DNA from: an uncultured Collinsella sp.
GTDB taxonomy: Bacteria > Actinomycetota > Coriobacteriia > Coriobacteriales > Coriobacteriaceae
Length of the DNA stretch: 64,000 nt
Direction: 5' to 3'
NCBI GenBank assembly: GCA_902470345.1
Contig: CABRGB010000001.1
Coordinates: 1-64,000, forward strand
The notes beneath the pieces are model-generated. The model ran no database searches. It had not been told where the DNA came from and was given only the letters and a program-made list of their open reading frames with translations. Positions 41,683 to 49,431 of this stretch are shown piece by piece. The position numbers were made by a program, and so were the translations under genes. The number at the start of each line of letters is the position of its first letter. Positions within the stretch are counted from its first letter, which is position 1.

Positions 41683-43146
41683 CTACGCCGGAAGCATGCC
41701 GGAAATGGCAGTAACGACCAAGCCAAACACGACCATGAAGATGAAGAACTTCCAAATGGTCTTCCACCATTGGCCAAACGAAATCTTAGCCACGGCAAGG
41801 CCGGCGACCGTCATGCCCGCCACGGGGCTGATGGTGTTGATGGTCTGGTTGGCAAACTGGAGCGCGGTGACGGCCGCCTCGGGATTGAGGCCCATGAGCT
41901 CGGTCAGGGAGCCCATAACGGGCATGGTGAGCGCCGCCAGGCCAGAACTCGAGGGAACCAGCAAAGAGAGCAGGCCAAGGACGATATACATAAACGTGGT
42001 GTAGACGGCGGCTGGTGCACCGGCGAGCGCAGTAGCGAGCGCCTGGAGGATGGTGTCGATGATCATGCCACCCTCGGCGATGACCAGAATACCGCGAGCG
42101 ATACCGATAACGATGGCAGCGTACGCAAAGTCGGCGAGACCCTTAACGAACTCCTCAGCGATCGTCTGCTGGTCAAGACCGCCCAGGATACCGGCAAGCA
42201 AGCCCATGCCAAGGAACACGGCGGAAATCTCATTCATGTACCAGCCCTGGGTAACAAGACCCCAGACGATAATGCCCATACCGCAGGCAAAATCGATAAG
42301 CACGAGCTTCTGACGGATAGTAAACTCTTCCTCGATGGAGGCATCGGTCACGGAAAACTCAATACGCTTGAGCTTATCGTCCTCGTACACAATGGACGAC
42401 TCGGGGTTTTTCTTGACGCGCATGGCGTAGCGCATGGCCCATGCGATACCGACGGCAGTGAAGATGACCCAAGAAACGGCGCGCAGCCACAGTTGCGGAT
42501 TGCCCTCGATGCCAATGATGCCTTGGGCGATCAAAACATTAAACGGGTCGATGGTCGAAGCACAATATCCCAAGTTGGGACCAAGGAAGCAGATGATGAA
42601 TGCCGTCATCGAGTCATAGCCGATACCCATCATGATGGGAATGAAGATGGCATAGAACGGCAGGGCTTCCTCAGACATACCAAACGTAGTGCCGCAAATG
42701 GACAGCAGCGTCATCGTGATGGGAATGATGAGGATGTCCTTGTTCTTGAGCTTTTTAACCACACGGCTCATGCCGGCATTCAAAGCGTTGGTCTTGGTGA
42801 TGATTGCGAACGATCCGCCAATCAATAAGACGAACGCAACGACGTCGGCAGCCTCCTGGATACCCTTGGTGGGCGCTTGCAGAACCGCGAAGATATCCTG
42901 GCCCAGATTGATGGTCTCGCCGGTCTCGGAATCGGTGTAGTTCTTATCGACCTGTTCATAGGTTCCAGCAACGGCGACTTCACGCTCGCCCGCCGCTGTC
43001 GAAATCGTCTTGCGCTGATACTGGCCAGAGGGAACGATCCAAGTCAGGACCGCAAAGACAACGATCAGCAAGAACATGATCGTATAGACATGCGGTAATT
43101 TGAACTTAAAACGTCTGTTTGTCTTCTTCGCCTTCGTATCTGACAT
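41683..43146 (-). CDS. YfcC-family membrane carrier
   Basis: 487 residues from ATG 43146. About 12 membrane helices after a basic start (FKFKLPHVYTIMFLLIVVFA), an extracytoplasmic loop near 45-85, GGSFAIITKTNALNAG, FGMSEEALPFYAIFIPIM, SSGLAALTMPVMGSL and QTINTISPVAGMTVAG with the paired helical-hairpin look of the IT superfamily. YfcC/ArcD-like relatives move amino acids or dicarboxylates. As second gene of the fructosamine operon it is the likely uptake route for the substrate or exchange of its product (for example lysine), taking the place of FrlA. Operator-like palindrome 43 nt upstream. Confidence 0.8.
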   Translation of the reverse strand: MSDTKAKKTNRRFKFKLPHVYTIMFLLIVVFAVLTWIVPSGQYQRKTISTAAGEREVAVAGTYEQVDKNYTDSETGETINLGQDIFAVLQAPTKGIQEAADVVAFVLLIGGSFAIITKTNALNAGMSRVVKKLKNKDILIIPITMTLLSICGTTFGMSEEALPFYAIFIPIMMGIGYDSMTAFIICFLGPNLGYCASTIDPFNVLIAQGIIGIEGNPQLWLRAVSWVIFTAVGIAWAMRYAMRVKKNPESSIVYEDDKLKRIEFSVTDASIEEEFTIRQKLVLIDFACGMGIIVWGLVTQGWYMNEISAVFLGMGLLAGILGGLDQQTIAEEFVKGLADFAYAAIVIGIARGILVIAEGGMIIDTILQALATALAGAPAAVYTTFMYIVLGLLSLLVPSSSGLAALTMPVMGSLTELMGLNPEAAVTALQFANQTINTISPVAGMTVAGLAVAKISFGQWWKTIWKFFIFMVVFGLVVTAISGMLPA

Positions 43147-43188
43147 AGATACCCCCAAAGAACTCGAGACTGCATCGCATCTCGCTTC

Positions 43189-43211
43189 AACGTTTGCACA
43201 ATGCAAACGTT
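43189..43211 (-). promoter_or_regulatory. Candidate GntR-family operator
   Basis: Perfect palindrome AACGTTTGCA-CAA-TGCAAACGTT, 43-65 nt before the carrier gene and next to the GntR regulator gene. Confidence 0.6.
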
Positions 43212-43314
43212 CTATGACGTCCCATAGATTACCAGCAGCTTTTTCCTTCATCAAGATAATTTCAAACTGATTGCCGCAACGTGGTTGAACGGTTGCGTTT
43301 GCGCCGTGAACGGT

Positions 43315-43354
43315 ATGGAAACGCCCGGTGAGATGATCCACCGGGCGTTTCCAT
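43315..43354 (-). terminator. Hairpin after the gntR gene
   Basis: Perfect 16-bp stem (43315-43330 with 43339-43354), 8-nt loop, starting 10 nt after the regulator stop. The T-run is inside the arm, so termination is plausible but may be partial, allowing separate control of the catabolic genes. Confidence 0.7.
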
Positions 43355-43364
43355 TCGCAATGTC

Positions 43365-44108
43365 CTAGATGTCAAAAACGTAGCGAGACCCAACGATTCG
43401 CTGACGACCGATGATAAACGGCCGCCGCTGCTCATCGAAAAAGAAGGCTTCCATATAAAACAAGGGTTCGCCAACGGGAACTGCCAACAGTCGAGCGACC
43501 TCGGGCGACGCGCACGCGATCTCGAGTGTGCACGGGCCGGTAAACGCGGGCGTGCGGCCCGTCCGGTTGTGCACGAACTCAAAAATGGATTGATTAGATA
43601 GAGATGCCGTTGATAGATAGGCGTTGTCCTCGTAAACGTATATGTTGTTCTCGAGCATGACAGGGACGCCATCGGCAGTACGCACGCGCTCAACGCAAAT
43701 CAAGTCAGTTCCAACGGGAACACCAAAGAACTGTGCTTCGGTGGAATCCGCCGGCAGTATCTTCCTCGAAATGACACACGCCCCCGGTTCCATTCCATTA
43801 ACGCGGCATGCGTCCGAAAAACTCTGGACGTCATCCTTCTGGCGAATCTTGCGCTTGAGCTTGGGGGCATTGACAAACGTGCCTTTCCCCTGTCGCTTCG
43901 TTAGATAGCCCTGCTGGACGAGCTCCTCAATAGCGCGTCGCACGGTAACGCGGCCAACTTTATAGCTCTCAGCCAATTCGAATTCGTTAGGTATCCGCGC
44001 GCCTGCCTTGTAGGCGCCGGAGTTGATTTCGTTTTTAATGATATCAATGACCTGTTGGTACAGCGGTATCGCTGCTTTACCGTCAGTTGGCCCTTCAGTC
44101 GGTGGCAT
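43365..44108 (-). CDS. GntR-family regulator with UTRA domain (FrlR-like)
   Basis: 247 residues, GGGAGAGG before ATG 44108. N-terminal winged helix: IPLYQQVIDIIKNEINSGAY, ARIPNEFELAESYKVGRVTV, RRAIEELVQQGYLTKRQGKG. C-terminal UTRA effector domain: FGVPVGTDLICVERVRTADG, YLSTASLSNQSIFEFV, LLAVPVGEPLFYMEAFFFDE and the final VGSRYVFDI. UTRA domains bind sugar phosphates or small metabolites; here probably a fructosamine 6-phosphate, as suggested for FrlR. Probably controls the five genes downstream through 43189-43211. Confidence 0.87.
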   Translation of the reverse strand: MPPTEGPTDGKAAIPLYQQVIDIIKNEINSGAYKAGARIPNEFELAESYKVGRVTVRRAIEELVQQGYLTKRQGKGTFVNAPKLKRKIRQKDDVQSFSDACRVNGMEPGACVISRKILPADSTEAQFFGVPVGTDLICVERVRTADGVPVMLENNIYVYEDNAYLSTASLSNQSIFEFVHNRTGRTPAFTGPCTLEIACASPEVARLLAVPVGEPLFYMEAFFFDEQRRPFIIGRQRIVGSRYVFDI

Positions 44109-44139
44109 ATACCCTCTCCCAGCACAATTAATTCTAAAA

Positions 44140-44174
44140 CGGGCTTAAGGGCATTCAACAAGCCCTTAAGCCCG
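44140..44174 (-). terminator. Terminator between the HAD gene and gntR
   Basis: 13-bp perfect stem (44140-44152 with 44162-44174) and minus-strand GTTTTAG. Ends the HAD transcript. Confidence 0.85.
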
Positions 44175-44258
44175 CATTAGCTTAAAGTATGCTAGGTGTC
44201 GCACCAAAATGTTGGCTATTTACTCATCAGACCCGAAAAACGCGCAACTACTGCACTC

Positions 44259-44918
44259 CTAAGAAAGCGTGAGCAGCTCCGGCAGCTGGTCGATAATCTT
44301 GTCCGCGGCATCCTGGCTAAAGCCAAAGCGTTCCTCGCGCTTGGCAATGACTGTCAGGCCGGCTCGCTTGCCGGCGGTGATGCCATACAGAGAGTCCTCC
44401 ACACAGCAACAGCGATCCGCGAGCAATCCCAAACGATCTATAGCATGCAGATAGATATCAGGATCGGGCTTGCTGCGCTTGAACTGCTCGCCCGAGACCA
44501 AAAACTCAAAGTATTCACGAATGCCGCAGGTACCCAGCACCTCTTCGATATTGTTGAGAGGAGACGACGATGCCAGCGCAACGCGAACCCCACGTTCTTT
44601 CAGCCCCGCCAGCGTCTCGGCGACGCCGGGGTTGAGCAGTTTTCTATAGTCGCAGGAATACGCGCTCGCCCACACCTCATAGCGTGCCTCGGCAGCCTCG
44701 ACGCTGAGCTTGCCCAAACCCGCACGCTCATGCCAATCGACGAGCACCTGCTGAAAATCACGGTGCGATGAACCAACAATCGCATTAAGCTCGTCGCGCG
44801 TCACAGAAATCTGCAGGTAATCGATAAACTTCTCGAGTTCCTTTTGATAGTAAAACTCGGTATCGACCAAAACGCCGTCCATGTCAAAGATAACGGCGTC
44901 AAACGGAAATGCGGACAC
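44259..44918 (-). CDS. HAD-IA phosphatase (beta-phosphoglucomutase-like)
   Basis: 219 residues from GTG 44918, with GGGAGGG 5 nt upstream; the longer frame runs through intergenic sequence. HAD motifs: nucleophile AVIFDMDGVLVD, motif II VALASSS, motif III lysine in FKRSKPDPDIYL, motif IV CCVEDSLYGITAGKRAG. A cap domain of helices follows motif I, as in PGM/phosphatases of subfamily IA. Substrate is a small phosphorylated sugar or similar; specificity cannot be read. Co-oriented with the next HAD gene. Confidence 0.87.
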   Translation of the reverse strand: MSAFPFDAVIFDMDGVLVDTEFYYQKELEKFIDYLQISVTRDELNAIVGSSHRDFQQVLVDWHERAGLGKLSVEAAEARYEVWASAYSCDYRKLLNPGVAETLAGLKERGVRVALASSSPLNNIEEVLGTCGIREYFEFLVSGEQFKRSKPDPDIYLHAIDRLGLLADRCCCVEDSLYGITAGKRAGLTVIAKREERFGFSQDAADKIIDQLPELLTLS

Positions 44919-44982
44919 GGCACCCTCCCTAACAAAAGGACGCCCGCGAGCAGGCGCCCGAACCATGCATCAATCGGCGATT

Positions 44983-45825
44983 CTAACCCAGCAGCTTATC
45001 CAGCGCCACCGCAATGCCGTCTTCGTTGTTATTGGCGGTCACCATCTGGGCCACGGCCTTAACCTCGTCAACCGCGTTGCCCATGGCAACACCAGTGCCG
45101 GCCCACTCAATCATGGACTTGTCGTTCTGGCCGTCACCAAACGATACGACCTCGCTGGCATCGATACCTAACTTGGACAGGGAACCCTCGAGCGCGCGAG
45201 CCTTATCGATGCCGGGCGCCGTAAACTCAAAGTACCAGTCGGCCGTAAACATGCCCGAAAGCGTCTGAGTAAAGGGCGCGTACATCTCCTCGTGATACGC
45301 TTGCAGATAGGCCGGATCGCCCGCAGTGAGTAGCTTGTCCACGGGATAAGCATCCACGACCTCATGCAAGCTCTCGACCTCACGAATCTTAAGATCGCAC
45401 GCGTCGCGCTCATACTTGACGATATTCTTCTGCGAGCCGTCAGGCAGCGTGATCATGCAATGATACGAGTCCTCGACATGCAGATTGCGACCGAGCGAAA
45501 TCATAGGGATCACGTCATAATTACGCAGGTGATCAATCAGGCGATGCAATTCGTCGGCAGGCATAGCCTGATCGAACAGCATCTCGTCGGTCTGGGCATC
45601 GACGACGTGAGCGCCGTTAAAGGCCACCAGCAAACCATCATGGTTCTGAAGGTCGAGCTCTTGGGCCAGGGCGTGAAGACCCCATACGGGACGGCCCGAG
45701 GCCAAGATGAGCTTAATGCCCGACTCCTGCGCCGCGAGCAGCTTCTCACGCGTGCGCGGGCTAATGACCTTCTGGTCGTTGGTGAGTGTGCCGTCGATAT
45801 CCATTGCGATGGCCTTGATAGACAT
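44983..45825 (-). CDS. Cof-type HAD-IIB hydrolase
   Basis: 280 residues from ATG 45825 (GGGAGG upstream). Motif I IAMDIDGTLTND, motif II ILASGRPVWGLHAL, motif IV VVSFGDGQNDKSMIEWAGTG and GVAMGNAVDEVKAVAQMVT, with a C2B cap between. Cof-family enzymes dephosphorylate sugar phosphates, flavins or PLP-type compounds broadly. Two HAD genes side by side suggest housekeeping phosphatase functions; no specific substrate is indicated. Confidence 0.88.
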   Translation of the reverse strand: MSIKAIAMDIDGTLTNDQKVISPRTREKLLAAQESGIKLILASGRPVWGLHALAQELDLQNHDGLLVAFNGAHVVDAQTDEMLFDQAMPADELHRLIDHLRNYDVIPMISLGRNLHVEDSYHCMITLPDGSQKNIVKYERDACDLKIREVESLHEVVDAYPVDKLLTAGDPAYLQAYHEEMYAPFTQTLSGMFTADWYFEFTAPGIDKARALEGSLSKLGIDASEVVSFGDGQNDKSMIEWAGTGVAMGNAVDEVKAVAQMVTANNNEDGIAVALDKLLG

Positions 45826-46421
45826 ATGTGCCTCCCTGTCATTGAGCAACCTTGTCTGAGTCATCATACAGAACACCTACTGCAGCTCTGTCTGCAACGG
45901 ATAAAAAGCCATATTGTCCCGAACATGAACAGCGTGTAACCGTAGGGCGCGTCCCATACGCCGAGCCACCACATACAAAGCCGACGACGCTAAACGCGGC
46001 CACCCCATCGACCTCATTTCATCCCGTAGAAAAAAATTTCAAAATTAGTTCTTGTCAAATCAGCAAAACGAACGTACTTTAAAGATGACCGCTCCGGTGG
46101 TCATCGTTTGATCGAGCATATTCAGTTTGAGTTTTAGCGTGTAAGAGAAGGAAGATCGGCAAAGTACAACCCCAAACGCAATGACAACTTAATGAGGTAA
46201 CTGCCACATGTGAGGCACCCAGGGCATTGCTGTCTCGATTTTGAGCACGATGCCTTCCGCCTTGCATGGGCCGTTCCATCCCGCCCCTGCAGCAACTGCC
46301 TCACGGGCTCATTGAAAACCGCATAGCACCCCAACGTCAGCACATCACCCACGGCAAGCACATCACTCACGACAACCAACACATCAACAAACAGCACGAA
46401 CATCAACCGATTGGAGAAGCT
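45826..46421 (+). promoter_or_regulatory. Long intergenic leader before the ClpP/VirD4-like cassette
   Basis: 596 nt without a convincing gene. A promoter is visible: -35 TTGTCA (46052-46057), 17-bp spacer, -10 TACTTT (46075-46080), after an A/T-rich stretch. A small hairpin GATGACC...GGTCATC (46084-46105) follows, then about 315 nt of leader to the start at 46422. Its last 80 nt are A/C-rich with loosely repeated CACATCA/CAACACATC units, probably unstructured and ribosome-accessible. Confidence 0.55.
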
Positions 46422-47312
46422 ATGACAAACTACCACGCTGAAAACGGCGATAAGAATAGCATTCTGGATGCCCGCATTGAGCGAGCATATGCAAACGAAT
46501 ATGACGCCGCCTTTGCCGCCGCGACCATCAAGAACTACGCGTCGCTACCGCTCGCGACGATCTTGGCCGACCACCCCCAACTGCTGAAGCGCTGCACAAA
46601 GATCATGGGCGACCCCGACATTCGCAAGCTGACAGACCCCTATGCCCCAAAACGCGACAACGATTCGTACGTTCTTACCGTAGGCTGCCTAGCCCATATG
46701 CTTACGGCGCTCGACACGAAACTCAAGCTCGAATGGGAACCCGACGAGCGTCATGAACTCGAAAGCAAGCGGAACACCCTGCGCACCGCACTGTTCCTTC
46801 CGTTGGACGGCCTCAAGCGCTGCAACGTCGAGCTCAATACACAGGCGCGGCAAAAGCCCGGGACCACGGGGCAGAAAACTCCAAGACCCCATGCGGCCAT
46901 CGTCGACCGCAACCGATATAACCGCATGACCGCGCACTTTTCCGCCGAGGGAGCAGCCATAAGGACGCTGATCGATCTGCTGTGCCTCCTGAGCATCAAC
47001 GAGCTATTTGAGGGCTATCTCGCCCTTGTTCCCGCGACGGCACCCAAGTCGGTAGCAAAGATCATCGAGACCTGCAGACGCCAGTTTGAGCGCCATCGCA
47101 ATGGCAGCGAGATGAACGCCAGCATCGCGCAGTACTACGCGGCTCATTACAAAAATGACGGATGTGCCCCTGTCGAGCATCAGCTGCGGCTCGCCTACAC
47201 CACGCCCGCCGCAACGCTCCATCGCTTTGGAGCCCTTGGCGCTTGCGAGCCGCACGAACAGGCAGCCTGCCCCACAACCGAGCTCGATCTCAGGCTCGGA
47301 CGAACCCTGTAG
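46422..47312 (+). CDS. Uncharacterised helical protein, first gene of the ClpP/VirD4-like cassette
   Basis: 296 residues from ATG 46422 (GGAG, 5-nt spacing; the frame is open upstream to 46266 but that part is low-complexity His/Gln). No signal peptide or membrane segment. Mostly helical, with charged stretches (IERAYANEYDAAFAAATIKN, DERHELESKRNTLRTALF) and a middle basic, proline-rich loop (ARQKPGTTGQKTPRPHAA) that divides it into two lobes. The second lobe (AEGAAIRTLIDLLCLLSINE...) is again helical. No family is recognised. Same strand as, and 63 nt before, the ClpP-like gene. Its role could be substrate adaptor or nucleic-acid-binding partner; that is only inference from position. Confidence 0.7.
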   Translation: MTNYHAENGDKNSILDARIERAYANEYDAAFAAATIKNYASLPLATILADHPQLLKRCTKIMGDPDIRKLTDPYAPKRDNDSYVLTVGCLAHMLTALDTKLKLEWEPDERHELESKRNTLRTALFLPLDGLKRCNVELNTQARQKPGTTGQKTPRPHAAIVDRNRYNRMTAHFSAEGAAIRTLIDLLCLLSINELFEGYLALVPATAPKSVAKIIETCRRQFERHRNGSEMNASIAQYYAAHYKNDGCAPVEHQLRLAYTTPAATLHRFGALGACEPHEQAACPTTELDLRLGRTL

Positions 47313-47375
47313 CCCGCCAGCCCCTCCGCGGGCAACAATCATATTCCACAACACAACCAACAGAAAGGAGTCCTC

Positions 47376-47993
47376 ATGGACACCAATCATTCCCCCATCA
47401 TCAGCCCCCTCACCATGCGTGAATCCGCCCGAGGTATCACGCTCACCAGCATTTACGATGAGATGCTCGCCCGTCGCGAGCTCTCCGTCATGGGAAACAT
47501 CGAAACCCCGATGGCCCACGACCTATGCCAGCAGATCCGCCTGCTCGATGCCACCGACCCCAGCCGCCCCATCACCATATTTGTCGCCAGCGCCGGCGGA
47601 AGCGTGCGATCGGGTCTTGCGATCTATGACGCCATGCGCCTCGCATCGTGCCCCATCCGCACCGTCTGCCTGGAATTCGCCGCGTCCATGGGCGCCGTGA
47701 TCTTTATGGGCGGCGACGATCGCCGTATGGCGCCCCATGCAGAGCTCATGATTCACGACCCGCTGATCCCCCAGGGGGCAGGCGGCTCGGCACTTGCGCT
47801 GCAGGAAACCAGCCGGCGTCTCATGCAGACCCGCAAGACCCTCACGCAAATCCTCTCGGACCGCAGCGGCCTCACGCCCAAGCGCATCCAGTCCCTCACT
47901 GCAAAAGACACCTACCTTTCGGCCGAGCGCGCCGTCGAGCTCGGCTTTGCCCACGAAATCCTCTCGACCACCAAGGAGGTCGCCCATGTCTAA
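47376..47993 (+). CDS. ClpP-like serine protease of the cassette
   Basis: 205 residues, GAAAGGAG before ATG 47376. S14/ClpP-crotonase fold: RRELSVMGNIETPMAHDLCQ, FVASAGGSVRSGLAIYDAM, catalytic Ser104 in FAASMGAVIF, His127 in LMIHDPLIPQ and Asp178 in TAKDTYLSAERAVELGFAHE, so the triad is complete. Unlike housekeeping ClpP it has a divergent N-terminus (TNHSPIISPLTMRESARG) and no clpX or clpA beside it. Its stop overlaps the ATPase gene by 8 nt, so the two products are made together. It may form its own barrel served by the VirD4-like ATPase or the unknown protein. Confidence 0.85.
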   Translation: MDTNHSPIISPLTMRESARGITLTSIYDEMLARRELSVMGNIETPMAHDLCQQIRLLDATDPSRPITIFVASAGGSVRSGLAIYDAMRLASCPIRTVCLEFAASMGAVIFMGGDDRRMAPHAELMIHDPLIPQGAGGSALALQETSRRLMQTRKTLTQILSDRSGLTPKRIQSLTAKDTYLSAERAVELGFAHEILSTTKEVAHV

Positions 47994-49290
47994 CCTCGCC
48001 AGCCGCCTCGCCGCATCTGAGTCCGCATCGTCCACCATCCTCGCCAAGAATCGAACGCTTTCCTGCGACACCCGCCAAACGGGACTCAACAACAACGCAC
48101 TTGTGATCGGCCCCTCGGGAGCCGGCAAGACCAGAAACGTCCTCAAGCCCAACCTGCTGCAAATGAACGCAAGCTACATCGTGCTCGACACCAAAGGCAC
48201 GCTCTGTCGCGAAGTGGGACCCGTGCTGGCAGCCCACGGTTACCGCGTGCAATGTCTCAACTTCGCCGACCTCAACACCGTCCCGGCCCTTGCGCCCGGC
48301 ATCGAGCGCTGCGGCTACAACCCCCTGAGGCACATTCGCCGCAAGGCGGACGGCAGGCCCAACCAGCAGGACATCCTCTCGGTGGCAAAGGCCATCTGCC
48401 CCATCGAGGACAACAACCAGCCTTTTTGGGATCATGCGGCGGCAAACCTGCTGTCGTGTCTTATCGCCTACGTCACCGAACAGCTACCCGCCGACGAGCA
48501 GACGATCAGCTCGGTCATCAAGCTGATCGAGCACCTGCAGGACGGTGCCACGGGTCGATTGTTTGACGACCTGATCACGACCGACCCCCAAAGCTATGCC
48601 CTCTCGCTATGGCGGCGCTACGCCATTACGCAAAATGCCGAGCGCATGCACGCGAGCATCGTCGGCATCCTTGCCGAAAAGGTCATGTGTCTGGGATTCG
48701 ACGGTGCGGCACAGCTCTATCGTGAGTGCCATCAGGTGGACTTCGCTTCCATGGGACACACCCCCTGCGCCCTGTTTGTAACCGTAAGCGATATTGACCG
48801 CAATCTCGATCCGCTGACCGGCCTCTTTATTTCGCAGGCGTTTATGGGCCTCATTCGTGAGGCCGATAGGCAGCCCGACGGCAGCCTGCCCGTGCCCGTG
48901 CGCTTTATGCTCGATGACTTCGCAAATCTGCAGATCCCCCAGATCGACAACGTGCTCTCGATTATCCGAAGCCGCAACATCTGGGCAACGCTGCTGCTGC
49001 AGTCGACCAACCAGCTCGATGCGCTCTATGGCGAGGCACGCGCACGCTCCATCATGGGCAACTGCGACACGCATCTGGTGCTGGCGTTCCAGGATCCCGA
49101 GAGTGCCCGGGTGTTTTCCGACCGCGCCGACGCGCTGCCCAGCACGCTCATGGCGACGCCGATTGATCGCTCGTGGCTCTTTGTACGCGGTCGCACTCCC
49201 GAACAGGTCGAGCGCTTTAGGCTCGAAGACCATCCGCTCTACGGGGAGCTGCCCGAGGCGCAGCGAGGCCATGCGGAGGCCGAGATCTAG
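47986..49290 (+). CDS. Soluble VirD4/TraG-like ATPase of the cassette
   Basis: 434 residues from ATG 47986 (AAGGAGG, overlapping the protease gene). Type IV coupling protein ATPase core: ALVIGPSGAGKTRNVLKPNL (Walker A), YIVLDTKGTLCREVG, CGYNPLRHI, Walker B VRFMLDDFANLQIPQID, SRNIWATLLLQSTNQLDALY and FSDRADALPSTL near the end. The N-terminal membrane helices of true VirD4 are missing, and no relaxase or T4SS gene is present, so a normal conjugation role is unlikely. It resembles cytosolic TraG/TrwB-type motors that could feed DNA or protein to a partner; pairing with a ClpP-like protease suggests a protein-handling motor. Confidence 0.85.
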   Translation: MSNLASRLAASESASSTILAKNRTLSCDTRQTGLNNNALVIGPSGAGKTRNVLKPNLLQMNASYIVLDTKGTLCREVGPVLAAHGYRVQCLNFADLNTVPALAPGIERCGYNPLRHIRRKADGRPNQQDILSVAKAICPIEDNNQPFWDHAAANLLSCLIAYVTEQLPADEQTISSVIKLIEHLQDGATGRLFDDLITTDPQSYALSLWRRYAITQNAERMHASIVGILAEKVMCLGFDGAAQLYRECHQVDFASMGHTPCALFVTVSDIDRNLDPLTGLFISQAFMGLIREADRQPDGSLPVPVRFMLDDFANLQIPQIDNVLSIIRSRNIWATLLLQSTNQLDALYGEARARSIMGNCDTHLVLAFQDPESARVFSDRADALPSTLMATPIDRSWLFVRGRTPEQVERFRLEDHPLYGELPEAQRGHAEAEI

Positions 49291-49368
49291 GCGCAGGGTT
49301 CTCGCAGCGCGCGACGCCCCGGCGATGTTCCACAAAGGCCGTGCGCCCCGGGATCACGGCAAAGCAAA

Positions 49369-49400
49369 GGGGCCCGCATCCGATAGGATACGGGCCCCTG
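49369..49400. terminator. Bidirectional terminator between the cassette and pgi
   Basis: 14-nt arms 49369-49382 and 49387-49400 with one mismatch, loop GATA. Convergent genes either side. Confidence 0.75.
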
Positions 49401-49431
49401 ACTATAAGGCGCGATGCGTTAACAGCAGCGA

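Noticed and set aside
46330..46400. CRISPR-like or direct repeat array of CACATCA units
   Set aside because: Units are short, irregular and A/C-biased with no constant spacer; read as an unstructured leader.
46266..46421. Upstream in-frame extension of the cassette's first gene
   Set aside because: Encodes a His/Gln-rich low-complexity stretch; the ATG at 46422 has a good ribosome site at correct spacing.
47376..47993. Housekeeping clpP
   Set aside because: Divergent N-terminus, no clpX neighbour and operon with a VirD4-like ATPase make it a specialised paralogue rather than the main ClpP.
47986..49290. Integrated conjugative element
   Set aside because: No relaxase, T4SS, integrase or attachment-site repeats near the VirD4-like gene.
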